From Mortierella hygrophila (lineage: Eukaryota; Mortierellomycota; Mortierellomycetes; Mortierellales; Mortierellaceae): a stretch of DNA of 64,000 nt. Positions 21,802 through 33,006 of this stretch are shown piece by piece. Numbering within the stretch: position 1 is the stretch's first letter; each line of letters starts with the position of its first letter. The notes beneath the pieces are model-generated. The model was not told where the DNA came from, ran no database searches, and saw nothing but the letters and a program-made list of their open reading frames with translations. Location: positions 128,859 to 192,858 of the forward strand of contig JAAAXW010000014.1 of assembly GCA_015680625.1 (NCBI GenBank), in the 5' to 3' direction. A program made the position numbers and the translations under genes.

Positions 21802-23589
21802 CTAGGAACCTCCATGTCCACCGGCACCACCAAAACGCGGCGAAGTAGGTGGTGGAGGAGCGCCACCACTACGGCCATAGAGGTCTATCGTACTCGCCCC
21901 CCCAGCGCCTCCATAAAGGGCATTCGGCTGTTGGGACAGGTTGAGGTTGCTGAGAGCGGCGTCGGCCTGTGCGAAATACTGAGCCAGCTCATCGTCTTGA
22001 TTGTATTCGTACACGTCCTCGTCGTCCTCATAGTCGGCGTTGGTTGTCGTAGCCAGACGAGTTGCCCGTGCAGCGGCGGTTTGACGCTGTTGTTCCTGTT
22101 GACGCGAGAAGTGGCGGATGAGGTCGTTGCTACCAGGGGAGTCAGGTCTAGGTGGCGGGATGACAGGATGTTCCATACGCTGCATTTGTTGTTGCTGTTG
22201 TTCTTGTTGTTCGTAGGCAGTGGCGGCGGCGGCGGCGGTGGCGGCAGCGACGGCAGCACGGGTGGCCTCATCGCGGCTCTCATAGGCAGCCTTCTCCTGA
22301 TCCTGCTCCAATAGTTCAGCATCCAATCGCTGCTTCTCCTTCTCGGCTGCGAGTTCAGCGGGTGTTTGATCGATACCAGCTCGAGTTCCCCAACCGACTT
22401 CATGCAACGTGAAGAGGGCATAAATCTTCATGATCGCAAAATAGTACCCAAAGATCAAGAACGCAGGGACCCAGATGATATCCTGAGGACGCTTGAACAA
22501 GTGGGGCAACAGCTTGACAATACGCGTGAGCATCAACCAGACGATGTACGAGATGATAATGTCCCATAGCGGCAGATGGAACTCGCCCTTGGCGGCCATG
22601 GCAATGACAGAAAGGGGGCCCGAGAGGAGAGTGATTGGGTTAAAGATCTTGTCGATCATCGTAAAGGCGACATAGGGGTGGCGGCTCCAGATCTTGCGTT
22701 CGGTGAAGAGTGACCGGAAATCCGACCGCCAGGTGTTACGAGTCCAACGAAGGACCTGTTTAACAAAACGCCAGTTATTCTTGAACGTCGACAGGAGCTC
22801 GGCTTCCTTGCAGACTTGGACATAGGTGTTCCATCCATGGTAGACCATCCACCTCGTCAGAAACTTGTCGTCACCAGAGTTTAGCGGATACTTGCCCAGC
22901 CAGAAATCGTGCGTAAAGTTGTACTGGAACTGAGGGTCCTGGAGGATACATGTCCGGTAGGCGGCCGTCCGCCCAGAGAGACAGCAGATTCCGCCGTCGA
23001 TGTGTGTCGAGGCCGCAATCTCAATGTTACGAATCGTCAACCGGAACCCAGCAAGGACCTCCCACACTGTCTGATACCGCCCCACAGACTTGACCGTCTG
23101 CGACGTGCCCACGCCTCCCATGTTCGGGTCCTCAAAACAAGCCAGGATATACTCCAATGTCTGTGGGCCCCAGATAGCATCATCATCTGCAAAGACAATT
23201 ATCTCACTGGTCGTATTCCGGATTCCCTCCACCATCTGCAACCGCTTGTTTGCCTTAGGAACCGTCAGGACTCGGATACGGGTTGGGTCGACAGAATTAG
23301 CGAGTTCCTGAAGGGCGTCCTTCATCTTGGTCTCGGTAATAATGATAATCTCCTTGGGGTTGTTGACGAGCCACGAGTGTGCGGCCTCCTTGAACTCTTC
23401 TCCAGCGTCAATGGTGGGTACAATGATGGTGACATCGTATTCTGCACGGTAGGTCGGGTTCTCCTTGGGCTCCATGGGCCGGTAGAAGAAGTAGGCCAAG
23501 AGCTTAATCACAAACCAGAGGTAGCGGTAGAACCCGATGATTCCCAGTGGGACAAACACCGGGAACAGGTCCTTTGTCAGATACAGCAT
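21802..23589 (-). CDS. Membrane GT2 polysaccharide synthase, Cps1/hyaluronan-synthase-like (595 aa)
   Basis: A processive family-2 glycosyltransferase that makes a polysaccharide from nucleotide sugars and passes it through the membrane. Seen: N-terminal membrane segments (about 10-36), the start of the GT-A fold VTIIVPTIDAGEEF (53-66), acidic motif FADDDAIWGP (133-142), an SGRTAAYR loop (205-212), acceptor-site GDD (239-241), product-binding QVLRW (278-282), and membrane segments around 315-395. The QxxRW motif and topology match hyaluronan, chitin and Cps1 synthases; in Cryptococcus, Cps1 is linked to hyaluronan. The true product here cannot be told from sequence. The cytosolic tail (about 405-595) is unusual: charged, then Ala-rich and Gln-rich, ending in Gly/Pro-rich sequence. 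There is no intron. The gene converges on RTT109 with 170 bases between stops. Confidence 0.9.
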   Translation of the reverse strand: MLYLTKDLFPVFVPLGIIGFYRYLWFVIKLLAYFFYRPMEPKENPTYRAEYDVTIIVPTIDAGEEFKEAAHSWLVNNPKEIIIITETKMKDALQELANSVDPTRIRVLTVPKANKRLQMVEGIRNTTSEIIVFADDDAIWGPQTLEYILACFEDPNMGGVGTSQTVKSVGRYQTVWEVLAGFRLTIRNIEIAASTHIDGGICCLSGRTAAYRTCILQDPQFQYNFTHDFWLGKYPLNSGDDKFLTRWMVYHGWNTYVQVCKEAELLSTFKNNWRFVKQVLRWTRNTWRSDFRSLFTERKIWSRHPYVAFTMIDKIFNPITLLSGPLSVIAMAAKGEFHLPLWDIIISYIVWLMLTRIVKLLPHLFKRPQDIIWVPAFLIFGYYFAIMKIYALFTLHEVGWGTRAGIDQTPAELAAEKEKQRLDAELLEQDQEKAAYESRDEATRAAVAAATAAAAATAYEQQEQQQQQMQRMEHPVIPPPRPDSPGSNDLIRHFSRQQEQQRQTAAARATRLATTTNADYEDDEDVYEYNQDDELAQYFAQADAALSNLNLSQQPNALYGGAGGASTIDLYGRSGGAPPPPTSPRFGGAGGHGGS

Positions 23590-25317
23590 CCTGCTTTAGT
23601 CCTTTTCTATATGCGCTGTCTGTTCTGTTGGATGTTGTTGGTTGTTGGTAGTTGGTCGTTGGTCGTTGATTTGGCGAAGGTCGTGGTTTGTCGGGTATTA
23701 TCGCTCAACAACAACAAAAACAAAGTGACAGAAAGAGAGCGAAAGAGCGAAGGAAACGAGGACGAGTACGAGACGAGAGAGAGGAAAACGTGGTGGAGGT
23801 GGCGATATCTTTTTTGTTGTTCACGGGTATGCACGAATGACCTCTATTTATATGGTTGACACGGGAAAGAATTTGGATAGAAAGGTAGGGGGTTAGAACA
23901 AGGAGACCTCAAGCAAGGGGTTGGTGGCATGGTTGTTCGAGCTGAACAACCAAGGGCCAATTCCTGAGAAGGGGCGAGTTGAACCCTGTCGGTCTCCTGT
24001 GGTTCTTTTGTCTTTGTTCCTAGTATTATATTTCGAGTTCAATACAACACGGAGGCGAGAGAAGAAGAGAGCGAGAGAAGAGCCGCTTATAAAGGGGAGG
24101 GGAAGGAAGGGGAGTTATGAAATAGAGAAAGAGAGAGAGAGAGGAGGAGGAGTGAGAGTGTCCTGTCTCCTTTGAGGGGGTTTTGGCTGTTGGTTGTTAT
24201 CTGCAAGAGTGGAGGGCTTTCTGTACCTGAGGTGATAGAAGAGAGGTGCTGGCGATTGTTGATAAATGATGCGCCCTGGCCAATTGTTTGGAGCTGGGTG
24301 ATAGGGGCGAAGTTGGTTGGTTGGGTGTGGTCGTTAGATGAGAGGGAATGAGAGATGGGTGCTGATGAGAAAGAAAAAAAAAGGGAAACAAAAGTGATCG
24401 AGTGAAGGAAGGTGACAAAGGTGTAAAGGCGAACAAAAAAAGGAAGGGTAAAAGGATAAGAGAAAAAGTGAGTCGGGAAGAGAAAATAAAAGGTCAAAGG
24501 TTTTGTCCAGGTGGAAAGATGAGAGAGAGCGTGTGCCTTGTTTACTCACTCATTTTTGGAATATCATTTGCCAAAGATAGAGATGACCACAGGCATGAGG
24601 ATACAGAGTACCATGACCATTGACATTCACACCTATCACCATCCGTACCCGTAACTGTGTACCTCTCTTTCTTCTTCGTCTTCTTCTTCATTATCATCAT
24701 CATTGCTTTGCGCTTCAATTCATGGATATGATAATGGACACATACCGACAAGCACTATATACCTCATTCATTCATTACCCAGTTCCCTTCCTTCTCGAGT
24801 CCAATTGCTCATATATCTCAAAAGAAAGAAGCATCCCTTCTTTTCAAAACCGCAATACATAATACTGTACTCAATCTCTTACTATTGTCCAACGAAGTGC
24901 TCTCTTTTATTTTCCAATGTCCGATATTTGAACAGTGCCCTTCACCAACATGGCTACCCCTGTCCGTCTGCACCTGGTTGGTCTGTCCATCTTTGGGTTT
25001 CCTTCCTCATTTATGTGGTAATCGACATAAGTATATGTCAACAGGTGAGGAAACTCATCTAATATTGTGTGGATTATGTCTTGCCCGGCCACATTAGACA
25101 GGGTAAGAAATAAAAATAGACACCGCTAGACCAATTTGGACAAGAGTGCATTAGCCAGGCAGGCACACACCAATACAGTACTCGTCCATCCCTCAGGTAC
25201 ACATACACACTCTCAACTCTCCTTGGATGACAACACTCGGAGCAAAAAGACAAACAAGAACGCGTTGTCCGTTTTGCATTGACGTTATTTGTCCACTTCC
25301 ACTTCACTCCCTCTCTC

Positions 25318-25348
<31 letters not shown>

Positions 25349-28300
25349 CACCCACACACCCACACACACACACACACACACATACACAGCCTTTCAATTG
25401 CTTGCTTTGCATAACCGACAACACACATGTTGTCGTTGTTTGTTTTGTGATTTTCCATGATGGCAGAGATCTTCCCCGTGTGTCAATTGATTTTTCCATC
25501 TCTTCCTTTTTCCAAACACCCTCAATTCTTCCTTTTTTTCCCTTTCTTCTTTTTTTACCCTCCTTCCTTGCTCTTTCTTCGTTGTTGTCTGACACGTCAA
25601 AATGTCTTCTACTCAAAACATACCGACACGACCGGGCCGTTGATATGTCTGATAAGAAGAAAAAAAAACTCCCCGGAAACGTGGAAAGAGGGTATCAAGG
25701 AATCCAGAAAAATCCTGCTCAGGTTCGCATTTATCGTAACTGATAAAAATAAATCCTCGCCTCATAAGCGCGGTGTTCACACAAGACAAGACGAGAAACG
25801 AAATGTGCGCGAGAAAGGTGTTTGTATTGGTCCTTTGAAAATAATCGCGAATATTTATTTCCGTCTTTGCCCATCGACCGTGAATAAGGAATAAGGATGT
25901 GCCATGAAAACTGTGATCTGCGCCGATGGGACGATATGTAAGGGACGGATGGGGATGCAAACCCTGTTGCCTGGCCCCCTTCGATATGCACAGAAAAAAA
26001 ATGTTCGTTGTCTCTCCTATTTTTGATCCGCGAAAAAACCTCCTCCTCCTCTCTCTATTGAGCGGCCTTTCACCGTCAACCCGTGTTTATTATTGCTGGC
26101 TGGAAGTCAAAACTCTCGTCCCTTTCTCTCTCCTCTCCCGTCAATTGCTAATTGTCCGCAGATCAAAAGGGATCGCCCTAAGTTGCCATGTTCACGACTC
26201 CTCTTCGCTCAGAGTCCGCTGTTCATATCATCCGTCAAGGGCTACACATTCTCCCCTCCATTCCTCTCTTTTATTTGATCACTAGCAACCGATTGGCTTA
26301 CTTTCTTTTCCTTCTTTTTTTGCATTATCATTTTTGCGTAGGTAATCGCCCTCCAGTGTTCACTCCAGTACCCTTCTGCTCTTTTGGAATAATAGCCAGT
26401 CAGCCAAATATCTTTTTTGTTTGGGGATCACCCTACTCCGCTGCAGTGGGACCCGAGGAACTTTTTTGTTTTGGATTAATGCAGCTTTTCTCGTCTGGGT
26501 AAACTTGGAGTGATCGAGGCCCTCATCTCCCCCTTTTTTTTCCTGTCCGTCCTGCTGGAACAAGGAACAAACAAAAAAATCCATTGATCGGGGATATTGG
26601 GGAGGGGCTACGAGAAGGATAAAAAAATGCTCTGAAGGAATCATTCTTGTCCGTCAGTGCTCAACAACCATGTGGTGATGAAGTAGAGGTTTTCTTTGTA
26701 GTGTGCCAGTAGATTGTTTATTCTCTTTGTTGGCGCCTTGCTCATGAAAAGAAAGAAAATCTACACCCTCTTTGCTTTTAGAAAGAACAATCAAATACCA
26801 AGTGGCCAAATGAGTTTGCAGCTGCCGTCACCTAGCTTTTGAACAAGTACACTCATCATTATCTAGAAGTAGGACAAAAATCATCAGAACCATCCTTCAT
26901 TTATTTCGATCGCCATTAGTCTACAGGAACATACTTTACACCGTCAGAGCCACGAGGAGCTATAACTATCTTTTCCATTACATGAATTAAAAACAGAATG
27001 GACAAGATTTACCCAGGGATTAATGCGGTTATGATATAAAAAGTGGTCAGACTGATGAAGAGGAGAATGAAGAGTGATAACGGTGATTTTGCTCGCCGCC
27101 TCTTTGTTCTCCTTTCCTATCTAACGCTCCCCTCTTGTCTTCGCCACACTCCGGCAACCTGATAATCTCATCATCGTTACCGTCGAAAAACGTCTTTCTT
27201 TGTTCTTGGTGTTCGATTATTAGGATTGATCTTTCGTCCCTCATTACACCAAAAAAAAAATCCCCCCTTCCTTTCCCGGGCCGCAGAAAAACATGGCGAG
27301 AAAGAAAAAGAAGATCGAAAGGCGAATACCGCGCTGGAATGTAAATGAGTTTTCGCCACCTTCAATTTCCTCATCTTCATTCCTTCTCCTCTTCATATCC
27401 TCCTTGCTGTGCTCTCAACAAACATCATCCTCTTTTTGTGCATTAGTCAAGATGACCTAGCCTTCTCTACCCAAAGGAGGTGTGATTGCAAGAAATAACC
27501 CCGACCGGGCCCCAACTCCAAAAGCAAAGCAACAAGAAAAGAGAGCCATGTAAAGAAGAGGTACCATTCCGCCATAAGCCGTTTACCTGGAATCTTTCAA
27601 AAAATCATATCAAGAAAAAGTAGCTTCAGATAAACCTTCAGGTTCAGCCTTCGCGATTGTGAACTAATTGTAAGCGCTCTCGAATAGACAGAGGAGCTTG
27701 TCAGACAGGAATAGAAAAACAACAAACAGCAGGTCTGTGAACACAGAGCTTCCAAGTAGTCCATGAGATGTTGATGATGTTATTGGTCATGCCAGGCCTT
27801 TGGATGAGCACAGGAGAGAAAAACAAAATAAATGTGTTCCAGAAAATAAACAACTTCATGAGTGTCATTGTTGTTCTCTCAAACTACCTCTTCATTTTTT
27901 TTTGTACAGGCAGAAATAAAAGGACAACAACGGCGAGACCGACAACGACGATGACAAGGTCGCGTTGGCGGTGTCGGATGTCAACCTGGAAATTCACGAA
28001 GGACGCCACGGAAGGACGGAGGGTTGTTGATAACGATATCAAAAGTACGCAAGAGTCGACACGATCGTACTAGTTACCCTTCACCCAATCCAACCCTTAC
28101 TTACTGCAACGCACAGAAATATGAGCCAGCAAGAGGTTGGAGAGCATCAATAGAGGAGTTAAGATGGAGAGAGTTATGCTCGATGTATGCGTATGCGAAG
28201 TGAGCAGAATCGAGGGGATGGGGATGTGTGTGTATGGGAGTCAGATCTCAACCGGATCTGTTATCCCCTTGCCTACCCAACTGACGCGCGATAGCGCACA

Positions 28301-29271
28301 AATATACCGCGAAAGACGAAAGGAAAGAAGGGGTGAAAGACCACCTCGACTTTGTAACTAGGGATGTGTATTGAAGAAGGGGATGCTGAGAAAGGACATG
28401 GTATCGTGGAAGGGGTACCTGCAATGGAAGGTAAAACAAATAAACATGTACCAGGATACATAGATGTGGCTGCATAGCCATGTCCCGCGAGTAACCAGAT
28501 GATGGTATCTCATTTGAATCGATTGCTAATTGCATGTCTCAATTGCACATATACAGTCTGCCTTTGTATTGTATTGTATTGCCTTTGACTTTCTGTGGTA
28601 GTAGTAGTTGGCTGTTGCTTGTTCTGTGTTCCTGAGATGCAAGTTGAGGTTGAGTAGGTTTCCTTGTCCAACACAACACAATTAAACAATACAACGGCTC
28701 ACTGGAAGAGAAGGCAGATAGAGAGACCAAATCACATATGAAATGAGAAATGAGATACCAACACAACAGACACCCCTGCTCTCCTTGCCTTGTGCCTTTT
28801 CTCGTTTCTTTTCTTCACAACAAACCCTTTTCTCTTCTTCTCTTCCTCTTCACTCTTCTATCCTCTCTTTCAATTCGTCATTATCATATTCATTTTCATC
28901 TTCATCCTCTATCCCCCCTCCGCAAGGCTCTCTCCCTTACTCTTTCACTCTCCTTTTTTTCATTCTCAGGCAACCACTCACGACAACAACACCACCTCCT
29001 TGCCCCTTTCACCCCTTTACTTCATTTGATAGACGATACTCTTTCCCTTTTCCCTTCAACTCCCTCATACTCACCAAACCGACAACTAATAAGGACGAGC
29101 TGATCCTCTTATTTTCATCCCGATTCCCGGAGTAGCCAAAGTTCTCATCAACAACACTCCTCATTCTCTCTCATCAACTCACTTCTCATCACTCGACCCT
29201 CATCACCCAACCTCTGCTCCACTCCACTCCTCATACTATAACGACATAACAACAAACTCAGGACAGGCATA
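23590..29271. other. 5.7 kb spacer between the GT2 and tetraspanin genes
   Basis: No supported gene. 23700-24540 is purine-rich on the + strand, fitting the upstream region of the leftward GT2 gene. A CA repeat lies at about 25325-25387. A pyrimidine-rich tract at about 25480-25590 is followed by an ATG at 25601 with only a 13-codon frame, and by a 32-codon basic frame (25643-25741) that I could not assign. 28790-29200 is strongly pyrimidine-rich on the + strand, as expected for the leader of the tetraspanin gene. 26000-28700 is A/T-rich with nothing recognised. Confidence 0.55.
25325..25387. repeat. CA microsatellite
   Basis: About 30 CA units interrupted by two extra C and one T. Confidence 0.95.
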
Positions 29272-32102
29272 ATGTCATACAACCCTGCCAACAAGAGCAA
29301 CGCCTCGTCTCAATATCAGAGGTAAATAGGCAGCTTTTTAGAACAAAAAAAGGTCCACTTGTTACTTCCCACTACAAACAACAACGATAACAATAACAGG
29401 AATTCGAGAGAGCATGCGATTATGTTAAACAGCACACAACGCATACTCACACCTCCACACACCATGCACACGGAGAGACAGATTGACAATGGTCTTATTT
29501 CCTCAGGAACAGCAAAAGGGGCATGATGTCTCTTTTTTTAGTGTGTCGCGCTTGACGACAAAAAAATAGATTCAGACTAGATCCAAGGACCGAGGGACAG
29601 TGGCCCAATAGTGGACCCAAAACTCTGTTTCATATGCAACTCGCTTTTTTTACGACATTACAGCAGGACAAAAAGGACTAGCAGCACAAGGGCCAAGGAC
29701 TAAGGGATAGGGGATAAGGGTCAACGACAAGGACACACAAACATGAGTTAGATAATTACCGCATCAACATTGGGATTAGCATTGGGATTGGCATTGGGAC
29801 TGGCATTGGGATTGGCATTGGACTTGAAAAGAAAATAGGAAGCGCAGATGGAGTACCAGCCAATAGATCATCCAACAGATAGCACCTCAAGAAAACATCC
29901 TGGGAAAAGGGATGGTGGTGGTCCTGTAGTTCCAACTCCTACATTCTGTTATCTGTCAAGAAACGATCCGTGAAACTCACCTCTCCTCTCCTTTCTTCAT
30001 ACTTCTTGACGCCGTCAATGAACGCCATGGACACGAAAACGGATATGAATTGACAGCTCAACGGACAATGTCACTTCGCCCGACGATGACAATTATCTGG
30101 AGCTTATTAGCCATTCGTTCTCGTCAAACCACGATCTTTCTCTTCCCGAAAGAGTGATCTCGAGTCCGACTCTGGGCCATGCGAGCCCCCCTGGCACGAA
30201 AGCCCAGACACAAAAGGGCCGCATTCTCAACAATCTTTTCAATCGCGACCGCGGGAGCAGCGACACTCTGGGAAGCATTGGTGCCAAGGCATCCTCGCCA
30301 ATCGTTTCCTCGCATTCGCCAATCGTTTCCTTGCATTCGCCCATGCCTCAACACTCGAGCCTCAGTCCTACCCCACAGCCCAGCACCCTCTCCGAGAATA
30401 GTACCAGAGGGGTTTCTCCTTCGGCGACCTCTCTCCAAACTGCTGCTTCAGGAGAAGGTGTTTCTTCCTCTTCTCTCTCTACTTCTCTCGCCTCGTCTTC
30501 GCCCAATCAGAAAAAGTCCATCCTCAAGCAGTCCAACAGATCCCCCATGGCTAGCAACAACACCCCTCTCCCAGTGTCACCCAAGAATACTCGTTCAACA
30601 GCGACTCAACAACAACGATCACAGCAACAAGAGCAGCAACAGCCAGTATCTAACGACCTCTCGTTTCTCCCTGTCGGTGGAGCAGCTGCTGGAGCTGGCG
30701 TTGTCGAAGCATATTCCCAACAGTCTGTGCCATTCCAGCAACAACAGCTACAACAGCAATCTGCACCTTTCCAGCCTTATCAACCACAACCCATCGCACC
30801 TTACCAACAACCTATGCCTGCTTTTTATTCCTATGACAGCAACAACAGCGACTACTCAAACAACAACCGTTTTTCGGGAGGAACGGCCCAGCTGGGCGGA
30901 TACCAGCAGTCACATAGTACGGACTCGACCCACCGGTCATCGAGGAACATAAGTCCTGCACCGGAACCTAACTACAACTTGATCCAGACGGATGCGACAC
31001 TCGAAGGGCTGGCCCAGCGGTGGCACGCCTACCAGGCGGTGATGAGGAAGTCTTATGCAGAAGATCCATTCTACAAGCGCTGGACGCGGTCCAAATGGAT
31101 TCTGCTGTTTTCCGCACTTCTTCTCCTGGGATACTCTACCGCCATCCTCTACTTCACTTTAACCTATATCCTCCACAGTACGTCCACCGGTCACTTTTTT
31201 ATGTTCATGGCAGGATTATAGGAGAAGAAGAACCTTTAGCTAACCCATTCTCGAACTTGTTCGCCCTTCTCTCTTCGTCAATGTGTAGAGGTTCCAGAGG
31301 CGCCTGTTGTCATGGAATTCCACAGTAACATCATCTACCGTACGTCTTTTCTTCTTTGTTGATGCTCGATGAACACCCCCTAATTGTCACCTGCCTCCCA
31401 GATCTTTCGATGAAACTAACCGTTTGTCCCTGTACAATATCACATAGTGGCACTTGGGGGATCAGTTTTCGGGATTGCGAGCGCGTTGGTGGGTCTTGTG
31501 GGGATTTTCCTGGAAAACAGGATATGGCTATCGTACTACACGATTGTGTTATGGCCTGGGTTTGCGCTCTATGTTGCTGTGGGCTATATTGCCTTCCGCC
31601 GAGCCAAGATGAATCTCCGCGCACATATCAAGGATGACTGGATTTTCTCGTACACTCGTGAGCAGCGCCTTCTCGTCCAGCACAGCGTACGTCTTTTTTT
31701 TTTTGTTATTCGTCGCGTCCTTGATGTCTCTGGTGCACACACTTGTCTACTAAGGAAAAAACCAAACGAGACACTAACAAATGCCATTCCTACGTCCTTG
31801 TTTTACATATTGTACGTGTGCGTTTGTGATAATAGTTGTTTTGCTGTGGATTCCAGGACTCGACATATTATGCGGCGTACGACATGAGATGTTTCCCGAC
31901 GACGACATTGCCCTCGTGCGAACACAAGTACAGTCTCTTTGAAAAGAATCTGTTGACTTCGCTCTGGACCTGGTCGTTCACTGTCGCACCTGTCCATTTG
32001 TTTGTCATGATTGTTGCACTTCTTTGCTCCAACCATGTCAATAATCTCCTCAGGTCAGCCAGACCAGGACTAGTTAGCTTTAAGGAGAAGAAGAAGCAAT
32101 AA
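29272..32102 (+). CDS. Tetraspanin-like membrane protein with long cytosolic N-terminus (5 exons, 575 aa)
   Basis: Exons 29272-29321, 30057-31177, 31289-31339, 31448-31686 and 31836-32102; the total is 1728 nt with all junctions GT-AG. Residues 1-335 are low-complexity (Ser, Gln, Asn, Pro) and probably cytosolic. Membrane segments follow: WILLFSALLLLGYSTAILYF (TM1, about 365-388), ALGGSVFGIASALVGLVGIF (TM2, about 409-430), a third around YTIVLWPGFALYVAVGYIAF, then an extracellular loop with the tetraspanin CCG signature (LFCCGFQDSTYYAAYDMRCF, about 488-507) and two more cysteines, and TM4 near WSFTVAPVHLFVMIVALLC. Four segments plus a CCG loop between TM3 and TM4 is the tetraspanin pattern; fungal tetraspanins act in polarity and invasion structures. 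Intron 1 is large (735 nt) and has two in-frame acceptor choices (before 30057, or before 30110), so the N-terminus is uncertain. The fungal subgroup cannot be told. Confidence 0.82.
29768..29821. repeat. 12-bp minisatellite inside tetraspanin intron 1
   Basis: Four to five near-identical copies of a unit like GGCATTGGGATT, with single-base changes (ATTAGC, GGGACT), lie in the middle of the 735-nt intron. Confidence 0.85.
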
Positions 32103-32760
32103 GTTTTGTGCTCTTCTTTTTTTTTTTATTGCTTTGACTCTTGTGCTTGCGGAGCAAAGTGTCTCTTTTTTTTTTATATTATCGTATTATTTGCAGCCGT
32201 TATTATTTTCGAGATACCATCCCAAACCATACCATGACCCTTGTCCTCTTTCTAGGAACACTTGCATTCTTTTTTTTTTCTCGTCCTTCTTCTTCCACCC
32301 ACCTTTATCTTATCGCGCTTTCTGTAAACGACCTTACAATACACATCCAGTAGTTATTGCGCCTGCTGGACTATCCCCCCCCCCCTTCCACTTAACATCT
32401 TTTTCGTAGATTGTCAAACCAAAACTTTACCACCTATTAGAGTAAATAAACGCACTCCTTCACTCCTCCTAATCCTTACTTGCCAAAAAACACTAAAAAC
32501 CTTTCAATCGATACGCAGACATGGAGATTCTTTTTGACATATGGGGTTATGCGTGTATCTGGCTTATTACCAGGATACAGTCAATATTGAGTTGTTTATT
32601 ATGAATATGAATGATTGATGAAAAAGTGCTGGAGGAAAAAGGACAAAGTGCATGAAAAATGGGAGGGGGGTATAATATCTTCACTTCTTGAGAAGCGAAA
32701 AAAAGGGGGAAGGGTAGGGAGACAGCAAAATCCGTTTTTTTTTCTTGACTGGCTTTTTTT
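32103..32760. other. Spacer between convergent tetraspanin and small mitochondrial-type genes
   Basis: 658 bases of A/T-rich 3' flank with T runs and a C run near 32377-32387. No gene seen. Confidence 0.6.
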
Positions 32761-33006
32761 TTACTTGCGGACGTTGGGGGTCCAGTAAACGACCTCATCC
32801 TTCAAGAGGTGGGACATTCCGGCGACGACGGCAGTGGATCCGAGGACGGTGTAGGCCACAGCCTTGAAGCGACCGTTGGAGGGGGCGGCGGTGTTGTGGG
32901 AAGGCATGGCAGAGGACTCGAGGGAGATGGCGGCGTTGGTCTTGGTCGAGTTTGAGATTGCGCGGGTGGCGGTGGGGGCGACCTTGGAGATGGTGTTGCG
33001 GATCAT
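32761..33006 (-). CDS. Small predicted mitochondrial membrane protein (81 aa)
   Basis: The start (MIRNTISKVAPTATRAIS) is basic, hydroxylated and free of acidic residues, like a mitochondrial presequence. Residues about 48-65 (FKAVAYTVLGSTAVVAGMSH) could be one membrane helix, followed by a short polar C-terminus (DEVVYWTPNVRK). Size and layout resemble accessory subunits of respiratory complexes or ATP synthase, but I recognise no specific one. Coding quality is supported by G/C-rich third positions set in A/T-rich flanks and by a purine-rich + strand (pyrimidine leader for this minus-strand gene) above 33006. Function is inference only. Confidence 0.7.
   Translation of the reverse strand: MIRNTISKVAPTATRAISNSTKTNAAISLESSAMPSHNTAAPSNGRFKAVAYTVLGSTAVVAGMSHLLKDEVVYWTPNVRK

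Noticed and set aside
22909..23859. 316-aa + strand frame opposite the GT2 gene
   Set aside because: Antisense to all catalytic motifs of the GT2 enzyme; no domain of its own.
27930..28040. Short stretch reading VALAVSDVNLEIHEGRHG, a little like an ABC-ATPase start
   Set aside because: Too short, no Walker A follows, frame stops at once; likely chance.
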